From: Bacillus luti
GTDB taxonomy: Bacteria > Bacillota > Bacilli > Bacillales > Bacillaceae_G
NCBI RefSeq assembly: GCF_001884105.1
Contig: NZ_MACI01000057.1
Span: forward strand, 1 to 64,000
Direction: 5' to 3'
Length of the DNA: 64,000 bases
Positions within the stretch are counted from its first letter, which is position 1; the number at the start of each line of letters is the position of its first letter. Position numbers and translations under genes: made by a program. The notes below the pieces were generated by a model, which saw only the letters and a program-made list of their open reading frames with translations, ran no database searches and was not told the DNA's origin. Below, piece after piece: positions 8,310 to 20,824 of the stretch.

Positions 8310-9246
8310 CTTTTTGACATCGATAAATGGCTAACGTTTTTGGATCGCGCCATATACCGTTGTGAAGTAATAATTCATTTTCTACTTCTTCTTTTAGCCA
8401 TTCCTTCATTTCCGCATGAAGATATGTATTATCAGGTATATTTAGCGACGGAAACATGCTAGAAATATAGTTTATAATCGGAGTAGCATGATAAAAAACG
8501 AGGGCATTATGAATAACCGCTTCTTCAACTCTTGGAAAAACAGACTGTAATATCTCTTTACCATTTTCTAAACAAAATGGAGTGACTGATGATGTTGTTT
8601 TCGGCAAATCGAATGCGTCTAACATGCGGTTACACATTTCAACTATACGAGGTAATGTAACGTTAGAATTTGTTGTAGCTAAAAGTGAGCCACCAGGACG
8701 AATTACTTTATGGAATCCTTGAATTGTTTTTTCGACATCTTTCATGTGATATAACATATGTCTTGCGACGATCCAGTCGTAGCAATTAGCTTCGAAAGGA
8801 AGTTTACCAGCGTCACCTAGTCTCCATTCAATTATGCTATTCTTTATGGCTGCTTCAGAAAGCATCGTTTTCGATTGATCAAAACCGGTTAGTCTTCCTT
8901 TATGACCGTTAGTTTGTAATAGGGAAAGAAAATTCCCATTAGCGCACCCAACCTCTAATATTTTTTCATCTCCTTGAAGTTGTAAATGTTCTATGACGAC
9001 TTCATCTAAATTCACTTGTTTTTCTTCGCAATGTTTATGTGTATCGATGCGTGTTTGTAAATGGCTACTTACATTGTATTGGCGTTTTACATCATTCATT
9101 TTTTCGCATTCCACTTTTGTGCAAAATTGCTGAATCGCATGTGTCAATACGTCGGTTTTCTTTAAACCTTCGTAATGGAGTGCAGATTCAAACCTTTCAA
9201 GTAATTTTTCTTCAATTCGAAAATGAATATCTTTTCGCTTCGTCAT
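8299..9246 (-). CDS. Ribbon-helix-helix / SAM methyltransferase fusion
   Basis: 315 residues in two parts. Residues about 5-47 (DIHFRIEEKLLERF, then GLKKTDVLTHAIQQF) fit a ribbon-helix-helix DNA-binding fold. From about 85 on there is a class I methyltransferase: motif I LEVGCANGNF, then GFDQSKTML, GDAGKLPF and a YHMKDVEKTIQGF post-motif segment with IRPGGSLLATT. The start is ATG at 9246 because AAGGGGCGAG lies upstream; a 7-residue longer form is possible. It is divergent from hutP. An 18-bp palindrome overlaps its likely promoter, so autoregulation is plausible. The methyl acceptor is unknown. Confidence 0.82.
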   Translation of the reverse strand: MTKRKDIHFRIEEKLLERFESALHYEGLKKTDVLTHAIQQFCTKVECEKMNDVKRQYNVSSHLQTRIDTHKHCEEKQVNLDEVVIEHLQLQGDEKILEVGCANGNFLSLLQTNGHKGRLTGFDQSKTMLSEAAIKNSIIEWRLGDAGKLPFEANCYDWIVARHMLYHMKDVEKTIQGFHKVIRPGGSLLATTNSNVTLPRIVEMCNRMLDAFDLPKTTSSVTPFCLENGKEILQSVFPRVEEAVIHNALVFYHATPIINYISSMFPSLNIPDNTYLHAEMKEWLKEEVENELLLHNGIWRDPKTLAIYRCQKEKS

Positions 9247-9278
9247 TGAAATCTCGCCCCTTTGCATCTGTTAGTGAG

Positions 9279-9308
9279 ACTATAGCATGCCTGAAAAATT
9301 TGTGTAAA
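9279..9308 (-). promoter_or_regulatory. Likely promoter of the RHH-methyltransferase gene
   Basis: Read leftward: TTTACA (9303-9308), an 18-base spacer, and an extended -10, TGC-TATAGT (9279-9287). The -35 overlaps the half-site array at 9298-9327. Confidence 0.5.
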
Positions 9309-9327
9309 TCATTTGTGTACACAAATG
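9298..9327. promoter_or_regulatory. Operator-like array with an 18-bp palindrome
   Basis: CATTTGTGTACACAAATG (9310-9327) is a perfect palindrome. Its half-site ATTTGTGTA also occurs alone at 9298-9306, 13 bases from the next copy, giving three half-sites. The array covers the -35 of the leftward gene, whose product has an RHH domain. Confidence 0.6.
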
Positions 9328-9366
9328 GAGAAGATGAAAAAATTGTTTGAATGTGAGTTTAAACTA

Positions 9367-9395
9367 TTGACGATTTAACCGTTTTCATATATTCT
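9367..9395 (+). promoter_or_regulatory. Likely hut promoter with catabolite-response element
   Basis: TTGACG (9367-9372), a 17-base spacer and TATTCT (9390-9395). TTTAACCGTTTTCA at 9374-9387 matches the CcpA consensus TGWAANCGNTNWCA at 13 of 14 positions and fills the spacer, as expected for carbon repression of histidine use. Confidence 0.55.
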
Positions 9396-9440
9396 TAAAT
9401 TAAGAAATATTCAAATAATTAAAAGAAATGAGAGAGTCAC

Positions 9441-9881
9441 ATGCTTCTTCAAGGAACACATCGAATTGGTCGTATGGCCATGTTGTTGGCACTTGCGGAT
9501 GAGAATGAAAGCCCTGTATTATCTATCCCAAAAGGTTGGAAGTATTGTACGGGGAAAGTGGGTTCTATGAATTCGCAAAAGGTTGTCGCAGCAATGGAAA
9601 CAGCGGCTAAAAGCAACCAAGTTATTGAAACAGACGTTTACAGAGAAACACATGCACTTTATCATGCAATTATGGAAGCTTTGTACGGAGTGACGAGAGG
9701 TCAAATTCAGTTAGCAGACGTTCTTCGTACAGTAGGACTTCGCTTTGCGATTGTGCGCGGTACACCATACGACGGAAAAAAAGAAGGCGAATGGGTTGCT
9801 GTTGCATTATATGGAACGATTGGTGCACCTGTAAAAGGATCTGAGCATGAGGCGATTGGTTTAGGAATTAATCACATATGA
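9441..9881 (+). CDS. hutP: HutP, histidine-dependent antiterminator
   Basis: This RNA-binding regulator, once loaded with histidine and a divalent metal, binds NAG triplets in the hut leader and lets transcription pass the terminator before hutH. 146 residues, close to B. subtilis Hut[30 protein letters not shown] and the C-terminal [19 protein letters not shown] carry the conserved histidines and core of the family. The ribosome site is modest (GAGAGAG). It is first in the hut operon, with its target hairpin directly after it. Confidence 0.96.
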
Positions 9882-9904
9882 TTTGCCCATAGTCTATTAG
9901 TTAG

Positions 9905-9972
9905 AAGGGGGCCTTACTTTTTTAGGACAGAAGTCTGTCTTAAAAAGATAAGGTCCCCTTTTGCCTTTTTAA
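9905..9972 (+). terminator. HutP-controlled attenuator
   Basis: Arms 9905-9931 and 9934-9960 form a near-continuous 27-bp stem with a 2-base loop, followed by a TTTTGCCTTTTT run. It lies between hutP and hutH, exactly where HutP acts in B. subtilis. TTAG and TAG triplets occur at its base and within the 5' arm. Confidence 0.9.
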
Positions 9973-9985
9973 GGAGGAAAAAAGA

Positions 9986-11503
9986 ATGATTACGTTAACA
10001 GGACATACATTGACAGTTGAAGAAATGAAGAGGTTGTTACTTGAAGGAGAAGGTGTAATAGCTTGTCCAAATAGTATGCAAAAGGTAGCGGAGTGCCGCG
10101 AAGTAGTTGAGAAAATCGTAGAAGACGGAAAAGTCGTTTACGGTATTACAACTGGATTTGGAAAGTTTAGTGATGTGCTAATTCAAAAAGAAGATGTAAA
10201 GGCACTTCAGCATAATTTAATTCAGTCACATGCATGTGGGATAGGCGATCCATTCCCTGAAGAAGTATCACGCGGTATGTTAATTTTACGAGCGAACACG
10301 ATGCTTAAAGGAGTATCTGGTGTTAGACCGCTCGTTGTAAATATGCTTCTTGAGTTTGTAAACCGTAAAATTCACCCAGTCGTTCCGCAACAAGGTTCAC
10401 TTGGTGCAAGTGGAGATTTAGCACCTTTATCTCATCTTGCGCTCGTATTATTAGGCGAAGGTGAAGTGTTCTATAAGGGGAAACGCGTTCATGCGATGGT
10501 TGCTCTTACAGAAGAAGGTCTTGAGCCAATTGAACTTGAAGCAAAAGAAGGTCTGGCGTTAATTAATGGTACGCAGGCGATGACAGCGCAAGGAGTTCTT
10601 TCTTATATAGAAGCAGAAGCAACGGCTTATCAAGCCGAATTCATTGCATCTATGACAATTGAAGGGTTACAAGGCATTATTGATGCATTTGATGAAAATG
10701 TTCATAAAGCACGTGGTTATAAAGAGCAGGTGGAAGTAGCGAGCAGAATTCGTGACATCCTTCATGATAGTAAATTAACAACAAAACAAGGAGAACTACG
10801 TGTACAGGATGCATATTCACTTCGCTGTATCCCGCAAGTACACGGTGCTTCTTGGCAAGTTTTAAATTATGTGAAAGAAAAATTAGAAATTGAAATGAAT
10901 GCCGCGACAGATAATCCACTTATTTTTGATGGCGGGGAAAAAGTGATTTCAGGTGGTAACTTCCACGGCCAACCGATTGCATTTGCGATGGACTTCTTAA
11001 AAGTTGGAATGGCAGAACTTGCAAATATTTCAGAGCGCCGTATTGAACGCTTAGTAAATCCGCAGTTAAATGACTTACCACCATTTTTAAGTCCAGAACC
11101 AGGACTTCAGTCTGGTGCAATGATTATGCAATACGCTGCAGCGTCACTTGTTTCTGAAAATAAAACGTTAGCACACCCGGCGAGTGTTGATTCAATCCCG
11201 TCGTCAGCTAACCAAGAAGATCATGTAAGTATGGGAACAATTGCTTCACGCCATGCACATCAAATTATTCAAAATGTAAGACGTGTTCTTTCTATTGAGA
11301 TGATTTGTGCGATGCAAGCGGCAGAATATCGCGGTATTGAAAACATGAGTGCAGTGACGAAGAGCTTCTACCACCAAGGTCGTCAGCAAGTGCCATCTAT
11401 TACAAATGATCGTATATTCTCAACGGATATTGAAAATATTGCACATTGGTTAAAAACGAATTATTCGATAAAAGAAAGATTAGATGTAAACGCAGCACTA
11501 TAA
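9986..11503 (+). CDS. hutH: Histidine ammonia-lyase
   Basis: This enzyme deaminates L-histidine to urocanate and ammonia, the first step of histidine breakdown. 505 residues, normal length. The [13 protein letters not shown] segment (about 143-155) holds the Ala-Ser-Gly triad that cyclises into the MIO electrophile. [23 protein letters not shown] and the tyrosine in VYGITTGFG (about 52) are also typical. The ribosome site is AAGGAGG. It is separated from hutP by the attenuator, so expression depends on histidine. The cytoplasmic homotetramer is known for the family. Confidence 0.98.
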   Translation: MITLTGHTLTVEEMKRLLLEGEGVIACPNSMQKVAECREVVEKIVEDGKVVYGITTGFGKFSDVLIQKEDVKALQHNLIQSHACGIGDPFPEEVSRGMLILRANTMLKGVSGVRPLVVNMLLEFVNRKIHPVVPQQGSLGASGDLAPLSHLALVLLGEGEVFYKGKRVHAMVALTEEGLEPIELEAKEGLALINGTQAMTAQGVLSYIEAEATAYQAEFIASMTIEGLQGIIDAFDENVHKARGYKEQVEVASRIRDILHDSKLTTKQGELRVQDAYSLRCIPQVHGASWQVLNYVKEKLEIEMNAATDNPLIFDGGEKVISGGNFHGQPIAFAMDFLKVGMAELANISERRIERLVNPQLNDLPPFLSPEPGLQSGAMIMQYAAASLVSENKTLAHPASVDSIPSSANQEDHVSMGTIASRHAHQIIQNVRRVLSIEMICAMQAAEYRGIENMSAVTKSFYHQGRQQVPSITNDRIFSTDIENIAHWLKTNYSIKERLDVNAAL

Positions 11504-11508
11504 AATGA

Positions 11509-15419
<3,911 letters not shown>

Positions 15420-15456
15420 GCGTGAAATGAATAGGGAATGTTTACTGATTCCATAT

Positions 15457-15496
15457 AAAAAACACATTACTACTCATATGTAGTAATGTGTTTTTA
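15457..15496 (+). terminator. hut operon terminator
   Basis: AAAAACACATTACTAC pairs with GTAGTAATGTGTTTTT, with a T-run. Confidence 0.92.
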
Positions 15497-15700
15497 TGTG
15501 AAAAGAGAAGGTGAAATTAGAATATATATACGTGTGGGAAAATTAATAAGATTTCGGGTTTTTAGTGATGTTTTACGAATTCATTTTCTTAGTTTGAAAG
15601 AATTGACATGAAAAATAATTTTATGATAAAATAAAAATTTTGCTAAAAAACTAAATATGTGTTAAGCTTGAGAAGGTTACCATATATGGAGGTGGATTAT

Positions 15701-16162
15701 TTGTTTCAAATTGGCGATAACATTGTTTATCCAATGCACGGAGCAGGTATTATTAAAGCCATAGAAGAGAAGGAAATCTCAGGAGAAAAACAACAGTATT
15801 ATGTTATAAAAATGTCGGCTAGTAATATGGAACTAATGATTCCAGCAGGGAGAATATTGAATTCAAATATACGACCAGTTACGGATATAACCGCATTAGC
15901 GCACATAATGGATATTTTTCAACATGGGGAATCAGATAGATTACTTACATGGAAACAAAGATATAAATTGAACACTGATAAAATAAAGACGGGTAAAATA
16001 CAAGAAGGTGCTGAAGTTGTGCGTGATTTAATGCGTATACAGAAAGAAAAAGCACTTAATGCAAGCGAAAAGAAGATGTTAGATAATGCACACGAATTTT
16101 TGATTAGTGAACTGGGATTAATTGAAGGTATCACAGAAAATCAGATAAAAAGCTTTTGTTAA
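15701..16162 (+). CDS. CarD-like transcriptional regulator (YdeB family)
   Basis: 153 residues, the length of B. subtilis YdeB. The N-terminal FQIGDNIVYPMHGAGII (residues 2-18) is the Tudor-like RNA polymerase interaction domain of CarD/CdnL proteins; a helical C-terminal half (about 75-153) contributes DNA contacts in the family. TTG at 15701 was chosen because GGAGGTGG sits 5 bases upstream; the longer frame puts this ribosome site inside coding sequence. CarD proteins stabilise open promoter complexes. It is a single gene downstream of hut. Confidence 0.88.
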   Translation: MFQIGDNIVYPMHGAGIIKAIEEKEISGEKQQYYVIKMSASNMELMIPAGRILNSNIRPVTDITALAHIMDIFQHGESDRLLTWKQRYKLNTDKIKTGKIQEGAEVVRDLMRIQKEKALNASEKKMLDNAHEFLISELGLIEGITENQIKSFC

Positions 16163-16756
16163 GATTTATTACAAATAATGTATTATATCCCAAAAAAGAT
16201 CTTGAATTTTTTGGGAACATAATTATAGAAAATTTATCATTTCAAAGACATTCAACTCTTTCAAACCACTTTTAGAGCATTAACCTCTATTGTTATTACT
16301 ACAATCAAATCCATTTTTATTTTTTAATTTCATTTATGAATGTTCGAAGTTTAATTGAATACTTCGATAAAATAGTTACTTGATTTTTGCAATCCTGATT
16401 CACACTGGCACGGACGAGGAGCCGTAAGGATGAAAGAGAGGTAGGGCTTTCATTGTTTTAGGTATATAAGTTATTATTTTTAGGAGAATACTGAACCACG
16501 TTCACTTCTATCGTTAAGATATTTTTATATGTGAAGAGATAATAAGTGTTTATATTATTTATATAAAAGAGATAACCGAATTGATAGCCTTATATGGTCA
16601 ACTCAAAAAGGTTTCCTGCCTAGGAAACCTTTTTTTATTTGTATCATTCTATTTTTTGATATTCGAATGTTTGATGGTAAAGGCGTATAAATTGACGTTA
16701 CTATCTAAAAGTAAGTATGATGCGTTTATAGTAAGAATTTTTTAGGGGGAAGAAAA
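16163..16756. other. Gene-free stretch with several hairpins
   Basis: 594 bases with no convincing ORF. Contents: TCGAAGT/ACTTCGA around 16345-16368; ACGG/CCGT and ATGAAAG/CTTTCAT, two consecutive stem-loops, at about 16410-16461; and a rho-independent terminator at 16605-16637. The paired stems followed by a terminator could be an RNA gene or a degraded repeat. No known riboswitch consensus was recognised. Confidence 0.45.
16605..16637 (+). terminator. Rho-independent terminator
   Basis: AAAAAGGTTTCCT pairs with AGGAAACCTTTTT plus a T-run. It lies over 440 bases beyond the CarD-like gene, so something else may be transcribed up to it. Confidence 0.85.
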
Positions 16757-17884
16757 ATGACAAGTTCAAATAATAAAGCGGCAAGTATTTATGAAGGAAC
16801 AAATATAAACGCTTGGGGATCTTTTGAAAATATTGAAGAAACGAAGTTGTTTAATCCGATTCAAACTGGATCATGGTCTCTTCGTAATCGTATAGCAATG
16901 GCACCGATGACGAGATGTTTCGCAGATAATGAGACTGGAGCAGTTGGTGCTGATGTAGTGGAGTACTATAGAAAACGTGCTGCTGACGGAGTTGGATTAA
17001 TTATTACAGAAGGAATTGTCATTAGTCCGAGAGCGAAAGGAAATCCAGGAGTGCCAGGAATTTATACACAAGAACAAGTCGATTCTTGGAAACCTGTTAC
17101 AGAGGCGGTACATAAAGAAGGTGGGACGATTATCGCTCAAATATGGCATGTTGGACGTATGAGTCATCATGAAATAATTGGTGGGCAATTGCCACAAGCA
17201 CCGTCTGCAATCGCCGCAGAAGGAAATGTTCCGCGTTTTCGTAAACCGTTTGATACACCAGAAGCAATGACGTTAGAAGAAATAAAAGAAGTTATTGGCC
17301 AATACGCACAAGCTGCGAAAAATGCGATCGAAGCTGGGTTTGATGGGGTAGAAATTCACGGTGCACACGGCTATTTAATTGATCAGTTCACGTATGAAGT
17401 TGCGAATAAGCGTATGGATCAATACGGTGGTGATTTAAAGCAAAGGTTAACATTTATGAAAGAAGTAACAGAGGCTGTAATAGAAGCAGTTGGAGCTGAT
17501 AAAACACTTCTTCGTTTCTCTGCTTTTAAAGGTGATAATCCTACTTATATGTGGGAAAACCCTGAGCTGGCAATTGAAACATTCGTAAATATGTTTAAAG
17601 AAATTGGATTAACGATGATTCACCCTTCAACGATGAATTATACGCAAGTGATTGCTGACGGAAAGAATTTTCATCAATTAGTAAGAAAATATTGGGATGG
17701 TACGATTGTTGGTGTTGGTAATTTAAATCCGAAAGAGGCTGAAGAAGCACTGCGAGAAGGAACGATTGACGTAGCTGCATTCGGAAGACCGTTAATTGCA
17801 AATCCGGACTTCGTTCATCGAATTAAACATGCTGAAAGTTTAGTTGAATATGACGCGAAAGAGCATCTTGCAACATTAGTGTGA
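16757..17884 (+). CDS. NADH:flavin oxidoreductase (old yellow enzyme family)
   Basis: An FMN-dependent ene-reductase that reduces activated C=C bonds or related electrophiles with NAD(P)H. 375 residues with the TIM-barrel motifs RIAMAPMTR (about 45-53), the WHVGRMSH active-site stretch, GVEIHGAHGYLIDQF with the substrate-binding histidine pair, and the C-terminal AAFGRPLIANPDF. The first 25 or so residues are an unusual polar extension before LFNPIQTG. AGGGGGAAG supports the start. It is a single gene with its own terminator; the natural substrate is unknown. Confidence 0.9.
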   Translation: MTSSNNKAASIYEGTNINAWGSFENIEETKLFNPIQTGSWSLRNRIAMAPMTRCFADNETGAVGADVVEYYRKRAADGVGLIITEGIVISPRAKGNPGVPGIYTQEQVDSWKPVTEAVHKEGGTIIAQIWHVGRMSHHEIIGGQLPQAPSAIAAEGNVPRFRKPFDTPEAMTLEEIKEVIGQYAQAAKNAIEAGFDGVEIHGAHGYLIDQFTYEVANKRMDQYGGDLKQRLTFMKEVTEAVIEAVGADKTLLRFSAFKGDNPTYMWENPELAIETFVNMFKEIGLTMIHPSTMNYTQVIADGKNFHQLVRKYWDGTIVGVGNLNPKEAEEALREGTIDVAAFGRPLIANPDFVHRIKHAESLVEYDAKEHLATLV

Positions 17885-17891
17885 ATAAAGA

Positions 17892-17925
17892 TAAAAGGAG
17901 AACACGTAGAGTGTTCTCCTTTTAT
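17892..17925 (+). terminator. Rho-independent terminator
   Basis: AAAAGGAGAACAC pairs with GTGTTCTCCTTTT after the oxidoreductase gene. Confidence 0.9.
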
Positions 17926-17951
17926 TATGGGATTTCATAGGGGGAAGCGGG

Positions 17952-19526
17952 ATGAGTGAAACGCTACTCGTTATTATTAGCATATTACTATTTTTAATGT
18001 TGCTTTTAATCGTCTTCTTTATCATTACATTTTTTATAAAAAAACGGACGCATCACTCTATTTTGAAATTACATCCATACCTAGGAAGAATGCGTTACTT
18101 ACTCGAAAAGATAGGACCAGAATTTCGGCAATATTGGTTTGATCACGATACGGATGGAAAACCTTTTTCACGTTACGACTTTCAAAGTGTTATGTTTTTA
18201 GCGAAGTATCGCTCTGAAATACTCGGTTTTGGATCGAAACGAGATTTTGAAGCTTCTGGCTATTATATTGCTAATACATTGTTTCCGATATTAACTGAGG
18301 AATTAAGTGTGAATCTATTGCAAGAGCGAGAAGGTAAAAAGTATGTGATTCATAAAGAAGGGTTATTTTCAAGAAGAGAAAAGTTGACAGCGGATACAAC
18401 AAATCTTTGGCTGTATGAAGAAGAAGATGCAATTATAGTCGGCGAAAACCGCAAATATCCGTGGAAACTACATGGCATGTTTGGAGCATCAGCAACTTCT
18501 TACGGTGCGATAGGCGAAAATTATATTTTAGCGAGCGGCTTTGGAGCGAAAATGGCAGGCGGATCGTGGATCAATACTGGTGAAGGTGGCGTTATTCCAG
18601 AACATTTACATACAGGTGCGAATATTGTTGCACAAATTGGTCCAGGGTTATTTGGATACCGTGATGAGGATGGTAATTTTTCAATGGAGAAATTTATGGA
18701 GAAGGCGAAAGAAAGTAATATTAAAGCATTCGAATTAAAATTTGGGCAAGGTGCTAAAATACGTGGTGGTCATTTAGAGGGGCAAAAAGTAAATGAGAAA
18801 ATTGCTTCTGTTCGGAATGTACGAGAAGGAGAGACAATTAATTCACCGAATCGATTTTCATTTTTAAATAATGCAGCGGATGCCCTTTATTTTATTCAAC
18901 AGTTGCAAGAAAAAGGTGGCAAACCAGTCGGGATGAAAATTGTAATTGGTCAGCAGGCGCCTTTGGAAGATTTATTTAAAACAATGAAAGAATTAAATGT
19001 GTATCCGGATTTTATAACAATTGACGGTTCGGAAGGTGGATCAGGTGCGACATATAAATCGATGGCAGATAGTATGGGGCTACCGCTTATTCCAGCGCTA
19101 CTTACATGCATTGATACAGCAAATCATTATAGTGTACGTAATAAATTCAAAGTGTTTGCTTCTGGGAAGTTAATTACCCCTGATAAGGTAGCGATTGCTT
19201 TAGCGATTGGAGCAGATGCTGTAAATTCAGCGCGTGGATTTATGATGGCGAGCGGTTGTATTATGGCGCTTCAATGTAATTCCGGACAGTGTCCATCAGG
19301 TGTTGCCACGACAAATCCGCACTATCAAAAAGCGTTAGACCCATACGAGAAGAAATGGCGGGTAATGAATTATATTATTAGCATGAGATATAGTTTATTT
19401 TCATTAGCGGCAGCAGCGGGAGTGAAGAGTCCGCGTCATTTAACGAGAGAGCATATTGTGTTTAAGGATGAAAGGGGAAGAATTGTTCCGCTGTCGGAAT
19501 TGTTCCCTATCGTAAATAGGAGATAA
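17952..19526 (+). CDS. yerD: Membrane-anchored glutamate synthase-like FMN protein (YerD family)
   Basis: 524 residues, like B. subtilis YerD (525). An N-terminal transmembrane helix (about 6-32) anchors a domain related to the FMN half of glutamate synthase: GQGAKIRGGHLEGQKV, TIDGSEGGSGATYKSM and a Cx5Cx4C cluster motif (cysteines of CIMALQCNSGQC) that binds 3Fe-4S in glutamate synthase. No amidotransferase domain is present, so glutamate synthesis from glutamine is not expected. Its job is unknown; the membrane anchor suggests electron transfer at the membrane. It starts 27 bases after the preceding terminator. Confidence 0.85.
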   Translation: MSETLLVIISILLFLMLLLIVFFIITFFIKKRTHHSILKLHPYLGRMRYLLEKIGPEFRQYWFDHDTDGKPFSRYDFQSVMFLAKYRSEILGFGSKRDFEASGYYIANTLFPILTEELSVNLLQEREGKKYVIHKEGLFSRREKLTADTTNLWLYEEEDAIIVGENRKYPWKLHGMFGASATSYGAIGENYILASGFGAKMAGGSWINTGEGGVIPEHLHTGANIVAQIGPGLFGYRDEDGNFSMEKFMEKAKESNIKAFELKFGQGAKIRGGHLEGQKVNEKIASVRNVREGETINSPNRFSFLNNAADALYFIQQLQEKGGKPVGMKIVIGQQAPLEDLFKTMKELNVYPDFITIDGSEGGSGATYKSMADSMGLPLIPALLTCIDTANHYSVRNKFKVFASGKLITPDKVAIALAIGADAVNSARGFMMASGCIMALQCNSGQCPSGVATTNPHYQKALDPYEKKWRVMNYIISMRYSLFSLAAAAGVKSPRHLTREHIVFKDERGRIVPLSELFPIVNRR

Positions 19527-19537
19527 ATATACTTGTT

Positions 19538-19566
19538 AAAAGTCATACGTTTGTATGACTTTTTTA
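19538..19566 (+). terminator. Rho-independent terminator
   Basis: AAAAGTCATAC pairs with GTATGACTTTT and a T-run after the yerD-like gene. Confidence 0.9.
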
Positions 19567-19589
19567 TTTGAAATGAAATAAGTAACTTG

Positions 19590-19618
19590 TTGACAATGAA
19601 AAGTAAGTAACTTATAAT
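19590..19618 (+). promoter_or_regulatory. Consensus sigma-A promoter of the mhq pair
   Basis: TTGACA (19590-19595), 17 bases, TATAAT (19613-19618): a perfect match. A direct repeat AAGTAACTT (19580-19588 and 19605-19613) brackets the -35. Confidence 0.85.
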
Positions 19619-19621
19619 AAA

Positions 19622-19761
19622 TATTGAGTTCGAGATAAATAAAGATTTAGTATAATTATAGATTGATGGATATTTTTTAGAAATTATCTCGAATTCGAGA
19701 TAATTCCAATAGGCTAGATTTTAGTATGTAAATTTGTAATTAATATCTTGAATTAAAGATA
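19622..19761. promoter_or_regulatory. Three MhqR-type operators
   Basis: The second site (19682-19705) is a perfect 24-bp palindrome with core TATCTCGAATTCGAGATA, which equals the MhqR box known from B. subtilis. A second copy, TATCTTGAATTAAAGATA (19744-19761), differs at two symmetric positions. A partial copy, TATTGAGTTCGAGATA (19622-19637), covers the likely transcription start. The whole 19527-19861 gap is thus a control region. Confidence 0.82.
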
Positions 19762-19861
19762 AAATTATCATGACGGATTTTACTTTGCAGTATGGACAAA
19801 ATGAATAATGAATTTTAATGTAAAGCAATTTTTATAATGAAATAAAAAAGGAGTGGACGAA

Positions 19862-20800
19862 ATGGAAAAGAAAACAATGGGGATTCATCATATTACAGCG
19901 ATTGTAGGACACCCACAAGAGAATGTAGATTTTTATGCTGGTGTATTAGGCTTACGTTTAGTAAAACAAACTGTAAATTTTGATGATCCAGGTACGTACC
20001 ATCTTTATTTTGGTAATGAAGGAGGAAAACCTGGAACAATTATTACGTTTTTCCCATGGGCAGGTGCTCGTCAAGGAATAATTGGTGACGGTCAAGTAGG
20101 TATCACTTCTTATGTTGTACCAAAAGGGGCAATGGAGTTTTGGGAAAATAGATTAGAGAAATTTGATATTCCATATACGAAGATGACTCGCTTCGGAGAA
20201 CAGTATGTAGAATTTGATGATCCACATGGTTTGCATATAGAATTAGTTGAAAGAGAAGAAGGCGAATTAAATAATTGGACTTTTGGAGAAGTTACGCCAG
20301 AAGTAGCAATTAAAGGATTTGGTGGCGCTGTTCTTTTATCGGCACAACCTCAAAAAACAGCTGAGTTATTAGAGCATGTAATGGGTCTTGAGAAAGTTGG
20401 AGAAGAAGGTGAGTTCGTACGATTCCGTTCTTCTGCTGACATTGGAAATATTATTGATTTGAAATTATCAACAATCGGACGCGGTCAGATGGGTGTTGGT
20501 ACAGTTCATCATATTGCTTGGAGAGCGAGTGACGATGCTGATCAACTAGATTGGAAAGAGCATGTGTCTCGATTTGGATACGGCGTAACTCCTGTACAAG
20601 ATCGAAATTATTTCAATGCGATTTATTTTAGAGAACACGGGGAAATCTTATTTGAAATTGCAACAGATCCTCCTGGTTTTGCTCATGACGAATCGTTAGA
20701 GACGATGGGCGAGGAATTAAAATTACCGGAACAATATGAACAACATAGAAAACAGATTGAACAAACGCTTTTACCGTTTGAAGTAAGAAATTTAGATTAA
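19862..20800 (+). CDS. Ring-cleaving dioxygenase, MhqA/MhqE/MhqO family
   Basis: A glyoxalase/bleomycin-resistance-fold (VOC) dioxygenase of the methylhydroquinone resistance group; 312 residues with two tandem VOC modules. Module 1 begins GIHHITAIVGHPQENVDFY and module 2 shows VHHIAWRASDDADQ; the metal ligands are the histidines of HHI and VHHI and a late glutamate (GEILFEIATDPPGF). AAGGAG upstream supports ATG 19862 over GTG 19853. It lies with the next gene behind MhqR boxes, so induction by quinones is expected. Confidence 0.9.
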   Translation: MEKKTMGIHHITAIVGHPQENVDFYAGVLGLRLVKQTVNFDDPGTYHLYFGNEGGKPGTIITFFPWAGARQGIIGDGQVGITSYVVPKGAMEFWENRLEKFDIPYTKMTRFGEQYVEFDDPHGLHIELVEREEGELNNWTFGEVTPEVAIKGFGGAVLLSAQPQKTAELLEHVMGLEKVGEEGEFVRFRSSADIGNIIDLKLSTIGRGQMGVGTVHHIAWRASDDADQLDWKEHVSRFGYGVTPVQDRNYFNAIYFREHGEILFEIATDPPGFAHDESLETMGEELKLPEQYEQHRKQIEQTLLPFEVRNLD

Positions 20801-20824
20801 AGTGATTGAAGGGGGAAAAGGATT

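Noticed and set aside
9905-9972. Ordinary terminator ending hutP transcription
   Set aside because: The position between hutP and hutH, the very long stem and established HutP biology point to a regulated attenuator.
16400-16470. Fragment of a group II intron
   Set aside because: GAGCCGTAAGG with a following hairpin recalls an intron segment, but domain V and the reverse transcriptase are absent and the match is too short.
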